Part shown: positions 40,421-49,079 of the stretch, in pieces
How positions within the stretch are numbered: the first letter of the stretch is position 1
How the letters are laid out: the number at the start of each line of letters is the position of its first letter
DNA from: CAYSCW01 sp964429795
GTDB lineage: Bacteria; Acidobacteriota; Aminicenantia; Aminicenantales; Aminicenantaceae
Length of the DNA: 64,000 bases
Direction of reading: 5' to 3'
NCBI GenBank assembly: GCA_964429795.1
Contig: CAYSCW010000001.1
Location: 62,001 to 126,000, forward strand
Made by a program: the position numbers and the translations under genes
The notes under the pieces: model-generated
Database searches by the model: none
Seen by the model: the letters and a program-made list of their open reading frames with translations, nothing else
Told to the model about the DNA's origin: nothing

Positions 40421-41269
40421 GTGGGAGAAGAAATCAAAGAAGAAAAAAAGCCTGAATCTCTGAATAGAGCCTATGATCTTCTTTCTCAGGCTGAAGAAGG
40501 GAACCAGATGACAGTACGCGACGATCAATACGATTTTTTCTGGCTTTTGGATTCGGCCAAGCTCTGTAGAAAGAGAGGGGCTCGGTTCCGGTTGATCGAT
40601 TCCGGCGCGCTCGAGTTTTCACAGCTTGAATGGCTAGTCCAGGCAGGCGCAGATCTCTACACTTCGGATAAAACGAGATCCAAAGCATTGGAGTTGGAGA
40701 TTTTAAACAAAGTCTGCAGAGAATCGGGTGGCTTTATCGTCATCTTCCTTCATGGTCGGCTGGAGTCAACAGAAGGAGAAGAAAAACCAGCAATTTTTTC
40801 TTTCCAAGAACTCTTGAGCTTGGCAAGGAGTGGTGTCTTTCTTCATCTCTCCAATAAGGATCAGAAGCGAGATTTTTCTCGCTTGATTGCACTGGCCTAT
40901 TCTTGCCGTAAAGGAGGAAGCTGGCTCGTTTACTATCATCATGGTCCCTTGGAGGCTTGGTTGGAGGAACTGGGAAGGAGCGGGGCATGGATCCATTTGT
41001 CTGATCAGAGCATCGAGAAGAGCGAAGATCACTCCTTAATATTGGATAGCATAAAATCGGCTCGAGCAGCCGGAGCAAACCTAGTTCTTTATTTGGAGAA
41101 AGGTTTGGAGACTCATCTTCTTCAAGATATTGTTGGAGCAGGAGCTTTTCTTCAGTTTGATCTCACCCAATTGGCTGGGCGACGGCCTTTTCGGACCGTT
41201 CTAAAGGGAATCAAAGGGAGGAGCTTGGACTTTAGGGCTTATTATCTCTATCCCCATTTCCTTCCCTGA
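40421..41269 (+). CDS. Unrecognised protein built of four internal repeats
   Basis: A 282-residue soluble protein with no signal peptide and no family that I recognise. It consists of four related units: residues about 41-84 (CRKRGARFRLIDSGALE then VQAGADLYTSD), 92-146 (CRESGGFIVIFLHGRLE then ARSGVFLHLSN), 155-196 (CRKGGSWLVYYHHGPLE then GRSGAWIHLSD) and 207-249 (ARAAGANLVLYLEKGLE then VGAGAFLQFDL). Each has a helix, a beta strand after a Gly pair, a G-x-LE turn, and a second helix-turn-strand, suggesting a solenoid or pseudo-symmetric fold. The start is probably the GTG at 40421. It lies between two repeat copies, upstream of the V-ATPase operon. Confidence 0.75.
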   Translation: MGEEIKEEKKPESLNRAYDLLSQAEEGNQMTVRDDQYDFFWLLDSAKLCRKRGARFRLIDSGALEFSQLEWLVQAGADLYTSDKTRSKALELEILNKVCRESGGFIVIFLHGRLESTEGEEKPAIFSFQELLSLARSGVFLHLSNKDQKRDFSRLIALAYSCRKGGSWLVYYHHGPLEAWLEELGRSGAWIHLSDQSIEKSEDHSLILDSIKSARAAGANLVLYLEKGLETHLLQDIVGAGAFLQFDLTQLAGRRPFRTVLKGIKGRSLDFRAYYLYPHFLP

Positions 41270-41284
41270 CAGAGCGTGTTTAGC

Positions 41285-41459
41285 CCATTTCTTTGATAGC
41301 TAATGATGAGGGATAGAGTCAGGTACATCGGCGGTTCCTATCCATCCTTGCCAAGACCCTCCCACCCTCCACTATGGGCTTCGGACGGACAAGAACCACC
41401 GTCTTACTACCAAAATGGATAAAATATCTTCACTCATCACAAAAATGGGGATGCTATCA
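41285..41459. repeat. Dispersed palindromic (MITE-like) repeat, copy E
   Basis: CATTTCTTTGATAGCTAATG opens the copy and a 27-base insertion follows relative to C and D. The left arm is CGGTTCCTATCCATCC (41332-41347), the middle CCCTCCACTATGGGCTT, and the right arm GGACGGACAAGAACC (41383-41397). It continues TTACTACCAAAATGGATAAA and ends CTTCACTCATCACAAAAATG with GGGATGCTATC. It fills most of the gap before the V-ATPase promoter region; beyond it only the candidate promoter is seen. Confidence 0.82.
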
Positions 41460-41474
41460 TTGTTATCTCATCTC

Positions 41475-41503
41475 TTTAAAAAGAAGAAAGCTTCGGATAT
41501 AAT
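41475..41503 (+). promoter_or_regulatory. Candidate promoter of the V-ATPase operon
   Basis: A perfect TATAAT at 41498-41503 is preceded by a weak TTTAAA with a 17-base spacer. It lies about 118 bases upstream of the first subunit gene, leaving a leader of roughly 110 bases in which no known riboswitch is recognised. Confidence 0.35.
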
Positions 41504-41621
41504 AGCCTCTTTTGATTCAAATATAAACAATATTTGATGCAGAGAATGGAGGGTGATTCCTTGCCTTCCGGGGAATCCGCTCCGGCCATCGCCTGGAAAT
41601 TGTTAGGTTGAGGACATCAAG

Positions 41622-41981
41622 ATGAATAAACCGGTGGAGAAGAGTAAGGCGCTCATCTCCCTTCAGAAGATCAAAGAAGCAGAGGAGGAAGCCAGAAAGC
41701 TGGTCGATGAGGCGAAGAGGAGAAAAGCCTCCAGGATTATAGAGGATGCTTATGATGAAGCAGGGAGAATAAAGGAGGATTATTTGGCCAAGGCACGCAA
41801 GCAGGCAGAAGAAAAGCAAAAGGCCATCATTGAGAAAGCCTCAAATGAGGCAGAAATGATCCGGAAAAAGGCCAAAGAAGAAGAGGAGGCATTGAGAAGA
41901 AGGGCCGAGGCGTTCTTTCCTGAAGCCGTGGAGAAGGTGAGAGAAAGGATAAGGGATTATTTAGAGAGGAGGTCAATCTGA
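41622..41981 (+). CDS. V/A-type ATPase peripheral stalk subunit G/H
   Basis: A 119-residue, almost entirely charged, alpha-helical protein with continuous heptads from about residue 10 to 115 (IKEAEEEARKLVDEAKRRKA and onward), as expected for the G/H stalk subunit that pairs with subunit E. Its position as first gene before subunit I matches ntpF in Enterococcus hirae. It lies 3 bases before the next start. The sequence is too simple for firm assignment on its own; context decides. Confidence 0.8.
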   Translation: MNKPVEKSKALISLQKIKEAEEEARKLVDEAKRRKASRIIEDAYDEAGRIKEDYLAKARKQAEEKQKAIIEKASNEAEMIRKKAKEEEEALRRRAEAFFPEAVEKVRERIRDYLERRSI

Positions 41982-41984
41982 TTC

Positions 41985-43895
41985 ATGGCCATCTCCGAGA
42001 TTAAGAAAGTCCAAATTCTCGCTCATGCCAGTGTTAAGATGGATCTTCTTTCTTTTCTGCAGGAAGAAGGGCTTATTCAGATCGAGAAGACCGATATTGA
42101 AGAACTTGAGTTTCAAAGAGAAACTCATGAGATTTCTCAAATGGATCATCGTCTTCACAGCTTAAGTCAAGCTTTAGAATATCTCTCCCAGTGGGATGAG
42201 GAAGGATTTGCAAAAAAACTTTTTGCCCAAAAACCTCGGCTGGACAGCAAGAGAAGAGAGGAAATTCTCAATTTTGATTATCCTGCTGTTCTCGAGACAA
42301 TAGAAGAGATCGAAGCGGAAAAAAAAGAGTTGCTTTCAGATATAAAGTTTTTGAAAAGAGAAGAAGAATTGCTTTTTCCTTTCAAAAATCTTGAGTTACC
42401 GATTAATTTATTAAAACCAAGCAAGGACGTTGAGGTTTTACTTGGATGGCTTCCTCAAACTCAGTTGAGAGCATGCCAGGAGATTGCAGATGAAGAACCC
42501 ATCTGGTACGAGGTCATAAGTCAATCAAAGAGAGACGTTTATATTATCTTTGTCTATTACAAAAGAGAGAAGGCTCGCCTCCTCCAGGCTGGCAAGGAAA
42601 TAGGATTTACACCTTTCCTTTTCACAGACTCAATCCTGAAACTTTCCGATGAGAAGGACAGAGTAGAAGAGCTAATCATAAAAATCAAAAAGGAAATTGA
42701 GAAGAGGAAAAGAAAACTGGTGGCCCTGGACAAGCAGGGCCTGGATCTTTTTCAGCACAGAGATAAGTTAATGCTTATCCATGATGTTCTCCTCAATGAA
42801 CGAAAGAAGATTTCATCCTTGCAGCTACTTGGAGAAACAGATCGAGTTTTTTATCTGGAAGGATGGGCCCAGTCATCTGATATTCAAAAGATCAAATCTA
42901 AACTGAATCCTCTTGCTGATTTTACCGAAATTTACTCCCGATCTCCGCTTCCTGATGAGGATCCTCCGGTCATCTTGGAGAATCCGAGACCTGTCCGGCC
43001 ATTCGAGATGATCACCAAACTCTATGGTCTCCCCTTGCGTGATTCCTTGGACCCGACTCTCTGGCTAGCTCCTTTCTTTTTCATATTCGTGGGACTCTGT
43101 GTGAGCGAAGCTGGCTATGGGATTCTTGTGGCGCTCGTGAGTTTTCTTTACATTAAATTCGCAAAACCCAAGGGTGGTTTTCTTATCTTCTTGAAGCTTC
43201 TTTCACTTCTGGGCGTTTCTACGGTCCTTCTGGGTGCACTGGTCGGAGGCTGGTTTGGCTTTCCTATTCGGAAACTGATGATTTTGGACCCCCTAAAGGA
43301 TCCCCTTTCCTTCCTTATTCTATCTCTTATCCTGGGATTCATTCAGGTTTGGTTCGGGACCCTTCTCAATATGATTGATGGTATAAGAAACAAGAATTAC
43401 CTTCAGGCTATTGCTGTTCAAGGTGGATGGTTGCTGCTGCTCCCTTCTCTGGTACTCTATCTGTTAATCAAGAACTCATTATGGGGAATCCTTACTCTTG
43501 TGGGCGCAGCCGGTGTGGTCTTCTTTTCAAAGCCCAGCCGAAATCCCCTGTCGAGGTTCTTCGGCGGTCTATACAGCCTTTATGATATATCCCGATATCT
43601 GGCTGATGTCCTCTCCTATTCGCGCCTTCTGGCGTTGGGTTTAGCCACTTCTGTTATAGCTATGGTGGTCAACACTCTCTCGGAGACTGCTCTCGGAATT
43701 CCATGGCTGGGATGGTTTTTGGCGGCATTGATCTTTGTGGGGGGTCATCTGTTCAATTTAGGTATCAGCTTTTTAGGAGGGTTTGTCCATTCCATGCGGC
43801 TTCAGTTTGTCGAGTTTTTCAGTAAGTTCTTCAAATCAGGAGGGAGATCTTTTAAACCGTTTGCCTTGGAGGGCAAGTACATAGAGTTTATCTGA
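41985..43895 (+). CDS. ntpI: V/A-type ATPase membrane subunit I (a-type stator)
   Basis: A 636-residue protein with a soluble N-terminal half containing two long coiled coils (about 60-130 and 215-270), and a C-terminal half with seven or eight membrane helices from about residue 345. It forms the ion half-channels beside the K ring. The C-terminal helix block SRYLADVLSYSRLLALGLAT contains the conserved arginine of ion translocation (YSRLLALG). It is followed by subunit K after 35 bases. Confidence 0.92.
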   Translation: MAISEIKKVQILAHASVKMDLLSFLQEEGLIQIEKTDIEELEFQRETHEISQMDHRLHSLSQALEYLSQWDEEGFAKKLFAQKPRLDSKRREEILNFDYPAVLETIEEIEAEKKELLSDIKFLKREEELLFPFKNLELPINLLKPSKDVEVLLGWLPQTQLRACQEIADEEPIWYEVISQSKRDVYIIFVYYKREKARLLQAGKEIGFTPFLFTDSILKLSDEKDRVEELIIKIKKEIEKRKRKLVALDKQGLDLFQHRDKLMLIHDVLLNERKKISSLQLLGETDRVFYLEGWAQSSDIQKIKSKLNPLADFTEIYSRSPLPDEDPPVILENPRPVRPFEMITKLYGLPLRDSLDPTLWLAPFFFIFVGLCVSEAGYGILVALVSFLYIKFAKPKGGFLIFLKLLSLLGVSTVLLGALVGGWFGFPIRKLMILDPLKDPLSFLILSLILGFIQVWFGTLLNMIDGIRNKNYLQAIAVQGGWLLLLPSLVLYLLIKNSLWGILTLVGAAGVVFFSKPSRNPLSRFFGGLYSLYDISRYLADVLSYSRLLALGLATSVIAMVVNTLSETALGIPWLGWFLAALIFVGGHLFNLGISFLGGFVHSMRLQFVEFFSKFFKSGGRSFKPFALEGKYIEFI

Positions 43896-43930
43896 GATGT
43901 TTGTCTTAAGAAAACAAGGAGGTAAATAAG

Positions 43931-44407
43931 ATGGCGTTAGGTTTGACCATGGCCATAATGGGCGGAGCTCTTGCCGCTATTCTAGGCGGTATCGGTTCAG
44001 CCATAGGTGTCGGCCTTGCTGGCCAGGCATCAAGCGGGGTGATGAGTGAAGATCCGGAAAAATTTGGAAGCCTTCTTCTTTTAGTCGCTCTTCCAGGAAC
44101 ACAAGGTATTTACGGGTTCTTAAGCGCATTCTTAGTCATCTTGAAAGTAGGTCTAACAACGGCAACCGTTGCTACAGTCACCAGTGCTCAGGGTTGGCAG
44201 ATTCTTATTGCCTGCCTGCCCGTCGCTTTTGCTGGGCTTGTTTCAGGGATTCATCAGGGGAAAGTCTGTGCCAGCGGCGTCTACATGGTTGCCAAGCAGC
44301 CCAAAGACCTTATGAAGCCCGTAGTCATGGCCGCCCTAGTGGAAACCTATGCGGTTTTAGGGCTTCTCATCACCATACTTTTACTCAATGGAATAAAACT
44401 GGGATAA
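43931..44407 (+). CDS. ntpK: V-type ATPase rotor subunit K (sodium-binding type)
   Basis: A 158-residue, four-helix proteolipid made of two fused hairpins. Only the second hairpin carries the ion-binding carboxylate (Glu138 in AALVETYAVLG); the first has LPGTQGIYGF at the equivalent place. Leu54, Thr57, Gln58, Gln109 and Glu138 correspond to Leu61, Thr64, Gln65, Gln110 and Glu139 that bind sodium in E. hirae NtpK, so this enzyme is predicted to move sodium rather than protons. Length equals NtpK (156). The start follows AGGAGG. Confidence 0.93.
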   Translation: MALGLTMAIMGGALAAILGGIGSAIGVGLAGQASSGVMSEDPEKFGSLLLLVALPGTQGIYGFLSAFLVILKVGLTTATVATVTSAQGWQILIACLPVAFAGLVSGIHQGKVCASGVYMVAKQPKDLMKPVVMAALVETYAVLGLLITILLLNGIKLG

Positions 44408-44414
44408 GCGAGAG

Positions 44415-44831
44415 ATGAGCCTAGAGAAAATCCTGCAGAGAATTGTGGATGATGCCCAGGTTGAAGCAGAGAGGATCATACAGGAGAACAAGATGAAGGC
44501 AGAGGAGATAAAGGAAAAGTCACGCCAGGAAGCCTCCGAGCTTGCCTATTCTCTTTTAGAAATGAGTGAAAGAAAGGCTAATCTTGAAGCCAGTCGTCTG
44601 ATCACTCAGGCCCGTATGGAAGGGAAGCTCAACTTGCTCAGTTCCAAAAAAAAGCTGATAGAGGAAGTGCTGGAAAGGGCTTTTCAAAGTGAGGGCCTTC
44701 GAGAAAAAAGAATGAAAAAAGAGGTTGTCCTTAAAGAAGGGAAGCGCGAGGAGTTCTTCGATGAGGAAAAACTAAAGGATGAACTTCGTCCCCTCCTTGA
44801 AGGCTACATTGCGAAGGTTTTAAAGATATGA
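44415..44831 (+). CDS. ntpE: V/A-type ATPase peripheral stalk subunit E (short form)
   Basis: A 138-residue protein with a long N-terminal helix (IVDDAQVEAERIIQENKMKA and onward) and a short C-terminal domain ending EGYIAKVLKI. Typical subunit E is about 185-200 residues, so this one has a reduced C-terminal globular domain. No frameshift is evident: the stop overlaps the next start by 4 bases. It pairs with G/H to form the stator stalk. Confidence 0.8.
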   Translation: MSLEKILQRIVDDAQVEAERIIQENKMKAEEIKEKSRQEASELAYSLLEMSERKANLEASRLITQARMEGKLNLLSSKKKLIEEVLERAFQSEGLREKRMKKEVVLKEGKREEFFDEEKLKDELRPLLEGYIAKVLKI

Positions 44832-45613
44832 GAGGTCCATCCCGTCTCTCCTATGCTTATGCTGTGGGCAGGATCCGGGCCCTGGAGAGAAGATTGGTTT
44901 CGAGCTCTGTCTTCAGAGAGGCTTCGGGAGAGAAGGACTTCCCTTCTGCCATGAAAGTCATTTTTGATGCGGGAAATTTTGAGGAGGAAATAATCAACAT
45001 CGGCAACTCCTATGAGTTGGATGAATTTCTTGCCAAAGAGGAAGAGAAAATCTTTCGATTGATGAGAGAACTTCTCTTCGAAGAAGATATATTTACCATT
45101 ATCGCCAAAGAATCTCAGCCCCAGATGGTTTTAGCCGTGGCAGAGGAACTTGGCTATGCATTTATCAGCGATTACTTGCGATACAGGATAGATCTAGGAA
45201 ACCTCAAAATTTTACTTCGGGCAAAGTATTCAAATCTTCCTTTGAAGAAATATCACGATATGGTTTTGAAGGGAGGTTTCCTAGATGAGAAAATATTTCT
45301 CCAAAGTTACGATCAGACTTTCTCGGAAATTGGTGAGAGACTTCGACCTTCGACTTATGTCAACCTTTGGAATAGAGCCATAGAGGACCTTGAAGAGGAT
45401 GAAACGTTTGTTCTCTTGGAACGAGGGATCGAGGATTTTCTGATGATTTACCTGCAGAGAGCAAAGTATATTTTCTTTGGACCGGAGCCTGTGTTCTCTT
45501 ATGCCTTGGCTAAGAAAAGGGAATTGAGTCTAGTGAGGTTAGTAGGGATGGGTAAATTTCTTATGATCCCCCCCGAATTTATCAAAAAAAGAATAAGTGA
45601 GACCTATGTTTGA
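44828..45613 (+). CDS. ntpC: V/A-type ATPase subunit C (central stalk cap, d-type)
   Basis: A 261-residue, mainly helical protein (SYAYAVGRIRALERRLVSSS at the start, LGYAFISDYLRYRIDLGNLK and ILLRAKYSN in the middle, FFGPEPVFSYALAKKRELSL near the end), matching the C/AC39 family, which couples the central shaft to the K ring. It is shorter than the usual 320-350 residues. It overlaps subunit E by 4 bases and subunit F by 17 bases. Confidence 0.85.
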   Translation: MRGPSRLSYAYAVGRIRALERRLVSSSVFREASGEKDFPSAMKVIFDAGNFEEEIINIGNSYELDEFLAKEEEKIFRLMRELLFEEDIFTIIAKESQPQMVLAVAEELGYAFISDYLRYRIDLGNLKILLRAKYSNLPLKKYHDMVLKGGFLDEKIFLQSYDQTFSEIGERLRPSTYVNLWNRAIEDLEEDETFVLLERGIEDFLMIYLQRAKYIFFGPEPVFSYALAKKRELSLVRLVGMGKFLMIPPEFIKKRISETYV

Positions 45614-45938
45614 AAAAGTGGCCATCGTGGGTGAGGCAGACCTTGCCTTTGCCTTTCGAGCCATGGGTATCAGCGTGTACTCTCCTCAGAATTTAGAGGA
45701 GGCAAGAGGAGTCTTGAAAGAATTGGAAAAGGAGGGCGTTGCCCTCTGCTTTTTAGAGGAAAATCTCTATGAAGCACTGGAGGCGGAAAGGGAGGATCTG
45801 ATTCAAAAATTTTGTCCAGTAGTGGTTGGGTATTCTGATTACCGGAAGATAACAGATTATCTAGAGAATATGATGAAAGAAATGGCGATCAAAGCCACAG
45901 GTTCAGATTCTTTGGTGGCAAAAAAGGGAAGAATATGA
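45597..45938 (+). CDS. V/A-type ATPase subunit F
   Basis: A 113-residue small subunit with an alpha/beta fold. The opening, VAIVGEADLAFAFRAMGISV (the GE/D element of the family), is followed by VALCFLEENLYE and a C-terminal helix. It binds subunit D in the central shaft and may regulate ATP hydrolysis. The stop overlaps the start of subunit A by 4 bases. Confidence 0.88.
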   Translation: MRPMFEKVAIVGEADLAFAFRAMGISVYSPQNLEEARGVLKELEKEGVALCFLEENLYEALEAEREDLIQKFCPVVVGYSDYRKITDYLENMMKEMAIKATGSDSLVAKKGRI

Positions 45939-47710
45939 AACAAGGTAAAATTATCCGTGTCGCGGGCCCCTTGGTTGTGGCTTCAGGATGCCTAGGAGCA
46001 AGGATGTACGACATGGTGAAGATCGGGAAGCTTGGTCTGATAGGAGAAATCATCGAACTTAAAGAAGATCTAGTGTTCATCCAGGTCTATGAAGACACAA
46101 CTGGCATCGGCCCAGAAGAACCTGTCTTTTTGACAGGAAAACCCCTGAGTGTGGAGCTAGGGCCGGGTCTCATCAGCTCGATTTACGATGGGATTCAAAG
46201 ACCTCTGGATATCATCAGAAGACAAAAAGGAGATTTTGTGACTAGAGGTATTGAACTTCCTTCTCTAGATCGTAAGAAGAAATGGGAATTTGTTCCCCAG
46301 GTCGAAAAGGGACAAGAGGTCTCTCCCGGAGATTTTCTAGGGGAAGTGGAGGAAACACCTCTAGTCAAGCATGGAATCATGGTCCCCTCTGATGCAGCGG
46401 GGAAGGTCATGGAAATCAAGAAAGGAAAGTTCACCATAGAAGAAGTTGTTAGCAGAATCCAGACCAAAAAAGGCGAAGTAAAAGAGATAAAGATGTTCCA
46501 GACCTGGTCCATTCGAAAAAACAGGGAGGTCTATGAGCGCTTGATGCCGGATGAGCCCCTTATCACTGGACAGAGAGTGCTGGACACCCTCTTTCCTCTG
46601 GCCAAAGGAGGAACAGCTTGTGTTCCCGGCCCTTTTGGAAGCGGAAAGACCGTAGTGCAGCATCAGCTGGCCAAATGGTCAGATGCCCAAATTATCGTCT
46701 TTGTTGCTTGTGGAGAAAGAGGCAACGAGGTGGCTGATCTCCTTCTCAGCTTCCCGGAGTTGACCGACCCTCATACCGGGCGTCCCCTCTTGGAGAGGAC
46801 GGTCATTATCGCCAACACTTCGAACATGCCTGTTGCCGCCAGAGAGGCTTCCATCTACACAGGGATGACTATCGCCGAGTATTTCAGAGATATGGGATAT
46901 TCGGTAGCCTTGATGGCCGACTCTTCCAGCCGATGGGCTGAAGCTTTACGGGAGATGTCGGGCCGGATGGAAGAGATGCCAGGCGATGAGGGATATCCTG
47001 CCTACTTAGCCAGCCGGATTGCCGAATTCTATGAACGGTCTGGTAAAGTTGTCTGTCTGGGGCAGGATAAAAGGCAAGGGGCTTTGAGCGTCATCGGAGC
47101 GGTCTCTCCTCCTGGAGGTGATCTTTCTGACCCTGTTGTTCAAGCTACTTTGAAAGTGGTTAAGGTCTTCTGGGCTCTCGACGACAGGCTGGCCAATATG
47201 CGACATTTTCCTGCCATAAACTGGCTCCTGAGTTATTCTCTCTATACAGAAAACATCAGGGATTATTTGAATGCCCATGTGGCCGAGGAGTTTGTCGAGC
47301 TTCGCAACCAAGCCATGCAGCTTCTGGAGGAAGAATCTGAGCTTCAGGAAATCGCCCGTTTGGTAGGGGTAGAATCCCTTTCCGCCAGAGAGAGGCTTGT
47401 GCTCGAGTCGGCCCGATCCATCCGAGAAGATTTTCTCCATCAGAATGCTTTCCATCCTCAGGATACATACACCTCTTTTAGGAAACAGTATCTGATGTTA
47501 CGCATCATCCTCCATTTTCATAATCTTGGAGCTAAAGCCTTGGAAGAAGGACGCAGTCTGGAAGAGATCACAGGTTTGGAAGTCAGGGGGAAGGTTGCCA
47601 AAATGAAATTCCTGCCTGAGAAGGATCCGGATATTCTTGAGGTGTATCTGGAAGTCGATAACGCCTTTAAGAAGCTGTTACAGAGTGAGGAGAAAGGCGA
47701 ACATGTATAA
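45935..47710 (+). CDS. ntpA: V/A-type ATPase catalytic subunit A
   Basis: A 591-residue catalytic subunit. The Walker A is GPFGSGKT (232-239), followed by FVACGERGNEVADLL, the Walker B region SVALMADSSSRWAEALREMS and EMPGDEGYPAYLASR. The A-type non-homologous insertion of about 90 residues (about 110-200) is present, and length is normal. It hydrolyses or synthesises ATP at the A/B interface. The frame is intact and its end overlaps subunit B by 8 bases. Confidence 0.96.
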   Translation: MKQGKIIRVAGPLVVASGCLGARMYDMVKIGKLGLIGEIIELKEDLVFIQVYEDTTGIGPEEPVFLTGKPLSVELGPGLISSIYDGIQRPLDIIRRQKGDFVTRGIELPSLDRKKKWEFVPQVEKGQEVSPGDFLGEVEETPLVKHGIMVPSDAAGKVMEIKKGKFTIEEVVSRIQTKKGEVKEIKMFQTWSIRKNREVYERLMPDEPLITGQRVLDTLFPLAKGGTACVPGPFGSGKTVVQHQLAKWSDAQIIVFVACGERGNEVADLLLSFPELTDPHTGRPLLERTVIIANTSNMPVAAREASIYTGMTIAEYFRDMGYSVALMADSSSRWAEALREMSGRMEEMPGDEGYPAYLASRIAEFYERSGKVVCLGQDKRQGALSVIGAVSPPGGDLSDPVVQATLKVVKVFWALDDRLANMRHFPAINWLLSYSLYTENIRDYLNAHVAEEFVELRNQAMQLLEEESELQEIARLVGVESLSARERLVLESARSIREDFLHQNAFHPQDTYTSFRKQYLMLRIILHFHNLGAKALEEGRSLEEITGLEVRGKVAKMKFLPEKDPDILEVYLEVDNAFKKLLQSEEKGEHV

Positions 47711-49079
47711 AGAGTATTTGACGGTCTCCAACATCGTCGGGCCTCTGGTAATCGTAGAGAAGATCCGCGACGTCAAATATGGCGAACTGGTGGAGATTGA
47801 GAGCGCGGATGGATTCTTACGTCGGGGCACTGTCCTCGATATTTCCACCGAAAAAGCCGTCGTCCAAGTCTTCGAGGGCACGATCGGGTTGGATGTTGAT
47901 AAGTCTCGAGTGAGATTCTTAGGACGATCACAACAGCTGGGTGTTTCAGATGAAATCGTCGGTCGCATATTTGATGGTTCAGGGAGGCCTAAGGATAGAG
48001 GTCCTCAGATCATCGCCGAGAAGTCGTTGGATATCAGCGGCAGCCCCATAAACCCCGATGCCCGTGATTATCCCTCTGAATTCATCCAGACAGGAATATC
48101 CACCATCGATGGCATGAACCCTTTAGTCAGGGGACAGAAGCTGCCTTTGTTTTCAGGCAGTGGATTGCCCCACGCCCGCATCGCAGCCCAGATCGCCCGT
48201 CAATCGGCTGTCTTGGGCAAGGAGGAAAAATTTGCGGTTGTGTTTGGGGCCATGGGGATTACTTTCGAAGAGGCGAATTTTTTCATAGAGGATTTCCGCA
48301 ATACAGGAGCATTGGAAAGAGCCGTTCTTTTTCTCAACTTGGCTAATGAGCCTCCTATCGAGCGCCTCGCCACCCCGCGTCTGGCTTTGACCTGTGCTGA
48401 GTATTTGGCCTCTGATCTTGAGATGCATGTGTTGGTCATTCTGGTGGATATGACATTCTATGCTGAAGCTCTGCGGGAAATCTCCGCTGCTCGAAAGGAA
48501 ATTCCTGGACGCAGGGGATATCCAGGTTATCTTTATACAGATCTAGCCACCATATACGAGAGAGCAGGGAAAATTAAGGGCAAGAAAGGATCTATCACTT
48601 TGATTCCCATATTGACCATGCCAGAAGACGATAAAACCCATCCCATTGCTGACCTGACCGGATATATTACAGAAGGACAAATCATGCTCAGCCGAGAGAT
48701 CCACCGCAAAGGGATCTACCCTCCCATAGACGTCCTTCCCAGCCTCTCTCGCCTCAAGGATAAAGGGATCGGCAAAGAGAAGACCCGCGAGGACCATGCC
48801 GATGTCCTCAACCAGCTTTTTGCCTGCTATGCTCGAGGCAAGGAAGCGAGAGAACTGGCACTCATTCTAGGTGAAGCAGCCTTGACGGAGCTGGACAAGT
48901 TGTATTTGCAATTCAGCGATCGATTTGAGGATGAGTTTGTCAGACAGAGGGAGTTTGAATCCCGTTCTATTGTGAACACGCTGGATCTGGGATGGAAGCT
49001 TCTGCACATCATCCCTCGGGGGGAACTGAAGAGGATTCGTCCCGAATTCATAGAGAAGTATTATCCTGAAGAGAGATGA
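47703..49079 (+). CDS. ntpB: V/A-type ATPase regulatory subunit B
   Basis: A 458-residue non-catalytic subunit starting MYKEYLTVSNIVGPLVIVEK at 47703, since longer in-frame versions lie deep inside subunit A. The P-loop is degenerate (FSGSGLPHARIAAQIARQ instead of GxxxxGKT), as in all B subunits. FVDMTFYAEALREISAARKE-type residues and GRRGYPGYLYTDLATIYERA are typical. It alternates with A in the hexamer and overlaps the D subunit start by 4 bases. Confidence 0.95.
   Translation: MYKEYLTVSNIVGPLVIVEKIRDVKYGELVEIESADGFLRRGTVLDISTEKAVVQVFEGTIGLDVDKSRVRFLGRSQQLGVSDEIVGRIFDGSGRPKDRGPQIIAEKSLDISGSPINPDARDYPSEFIQTGISTIDGMNPLVRGQKLPLFSGSGLPHARIAAQIARQSAVLGKEEKFAVVFGAMGITFEEANFFIEDFRNTGALERAVLFLNLANEPPIERLATPRLALTCAEYLASDLEMHVLVILVDMTFYAEALREISAARKEIPGRRGYPGYLYTDLATIYERAGKIKGKKGSITLIPILTMPEDDKTHPIADLTGYITEGQIMLSREIHRKGIYPPIDVLPSLSRLKDKGIGKEKTREDHADVLNQLFACYARGKEARELALILGEAALTELDKLYLQFSDRFEDEFVRQREFESRSIVNTLDLGWKLLHIIPRGELKRIRPEFIEKYYPEER

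Noticed and set aside
25621..41500. CRISPR-like direct repeats suggested by the recurring 16-base motif
   Set aside because: The motif occurs at scattered intergenic sites and as inverted pairs, not as regularly spaced direct repeats with spacers.
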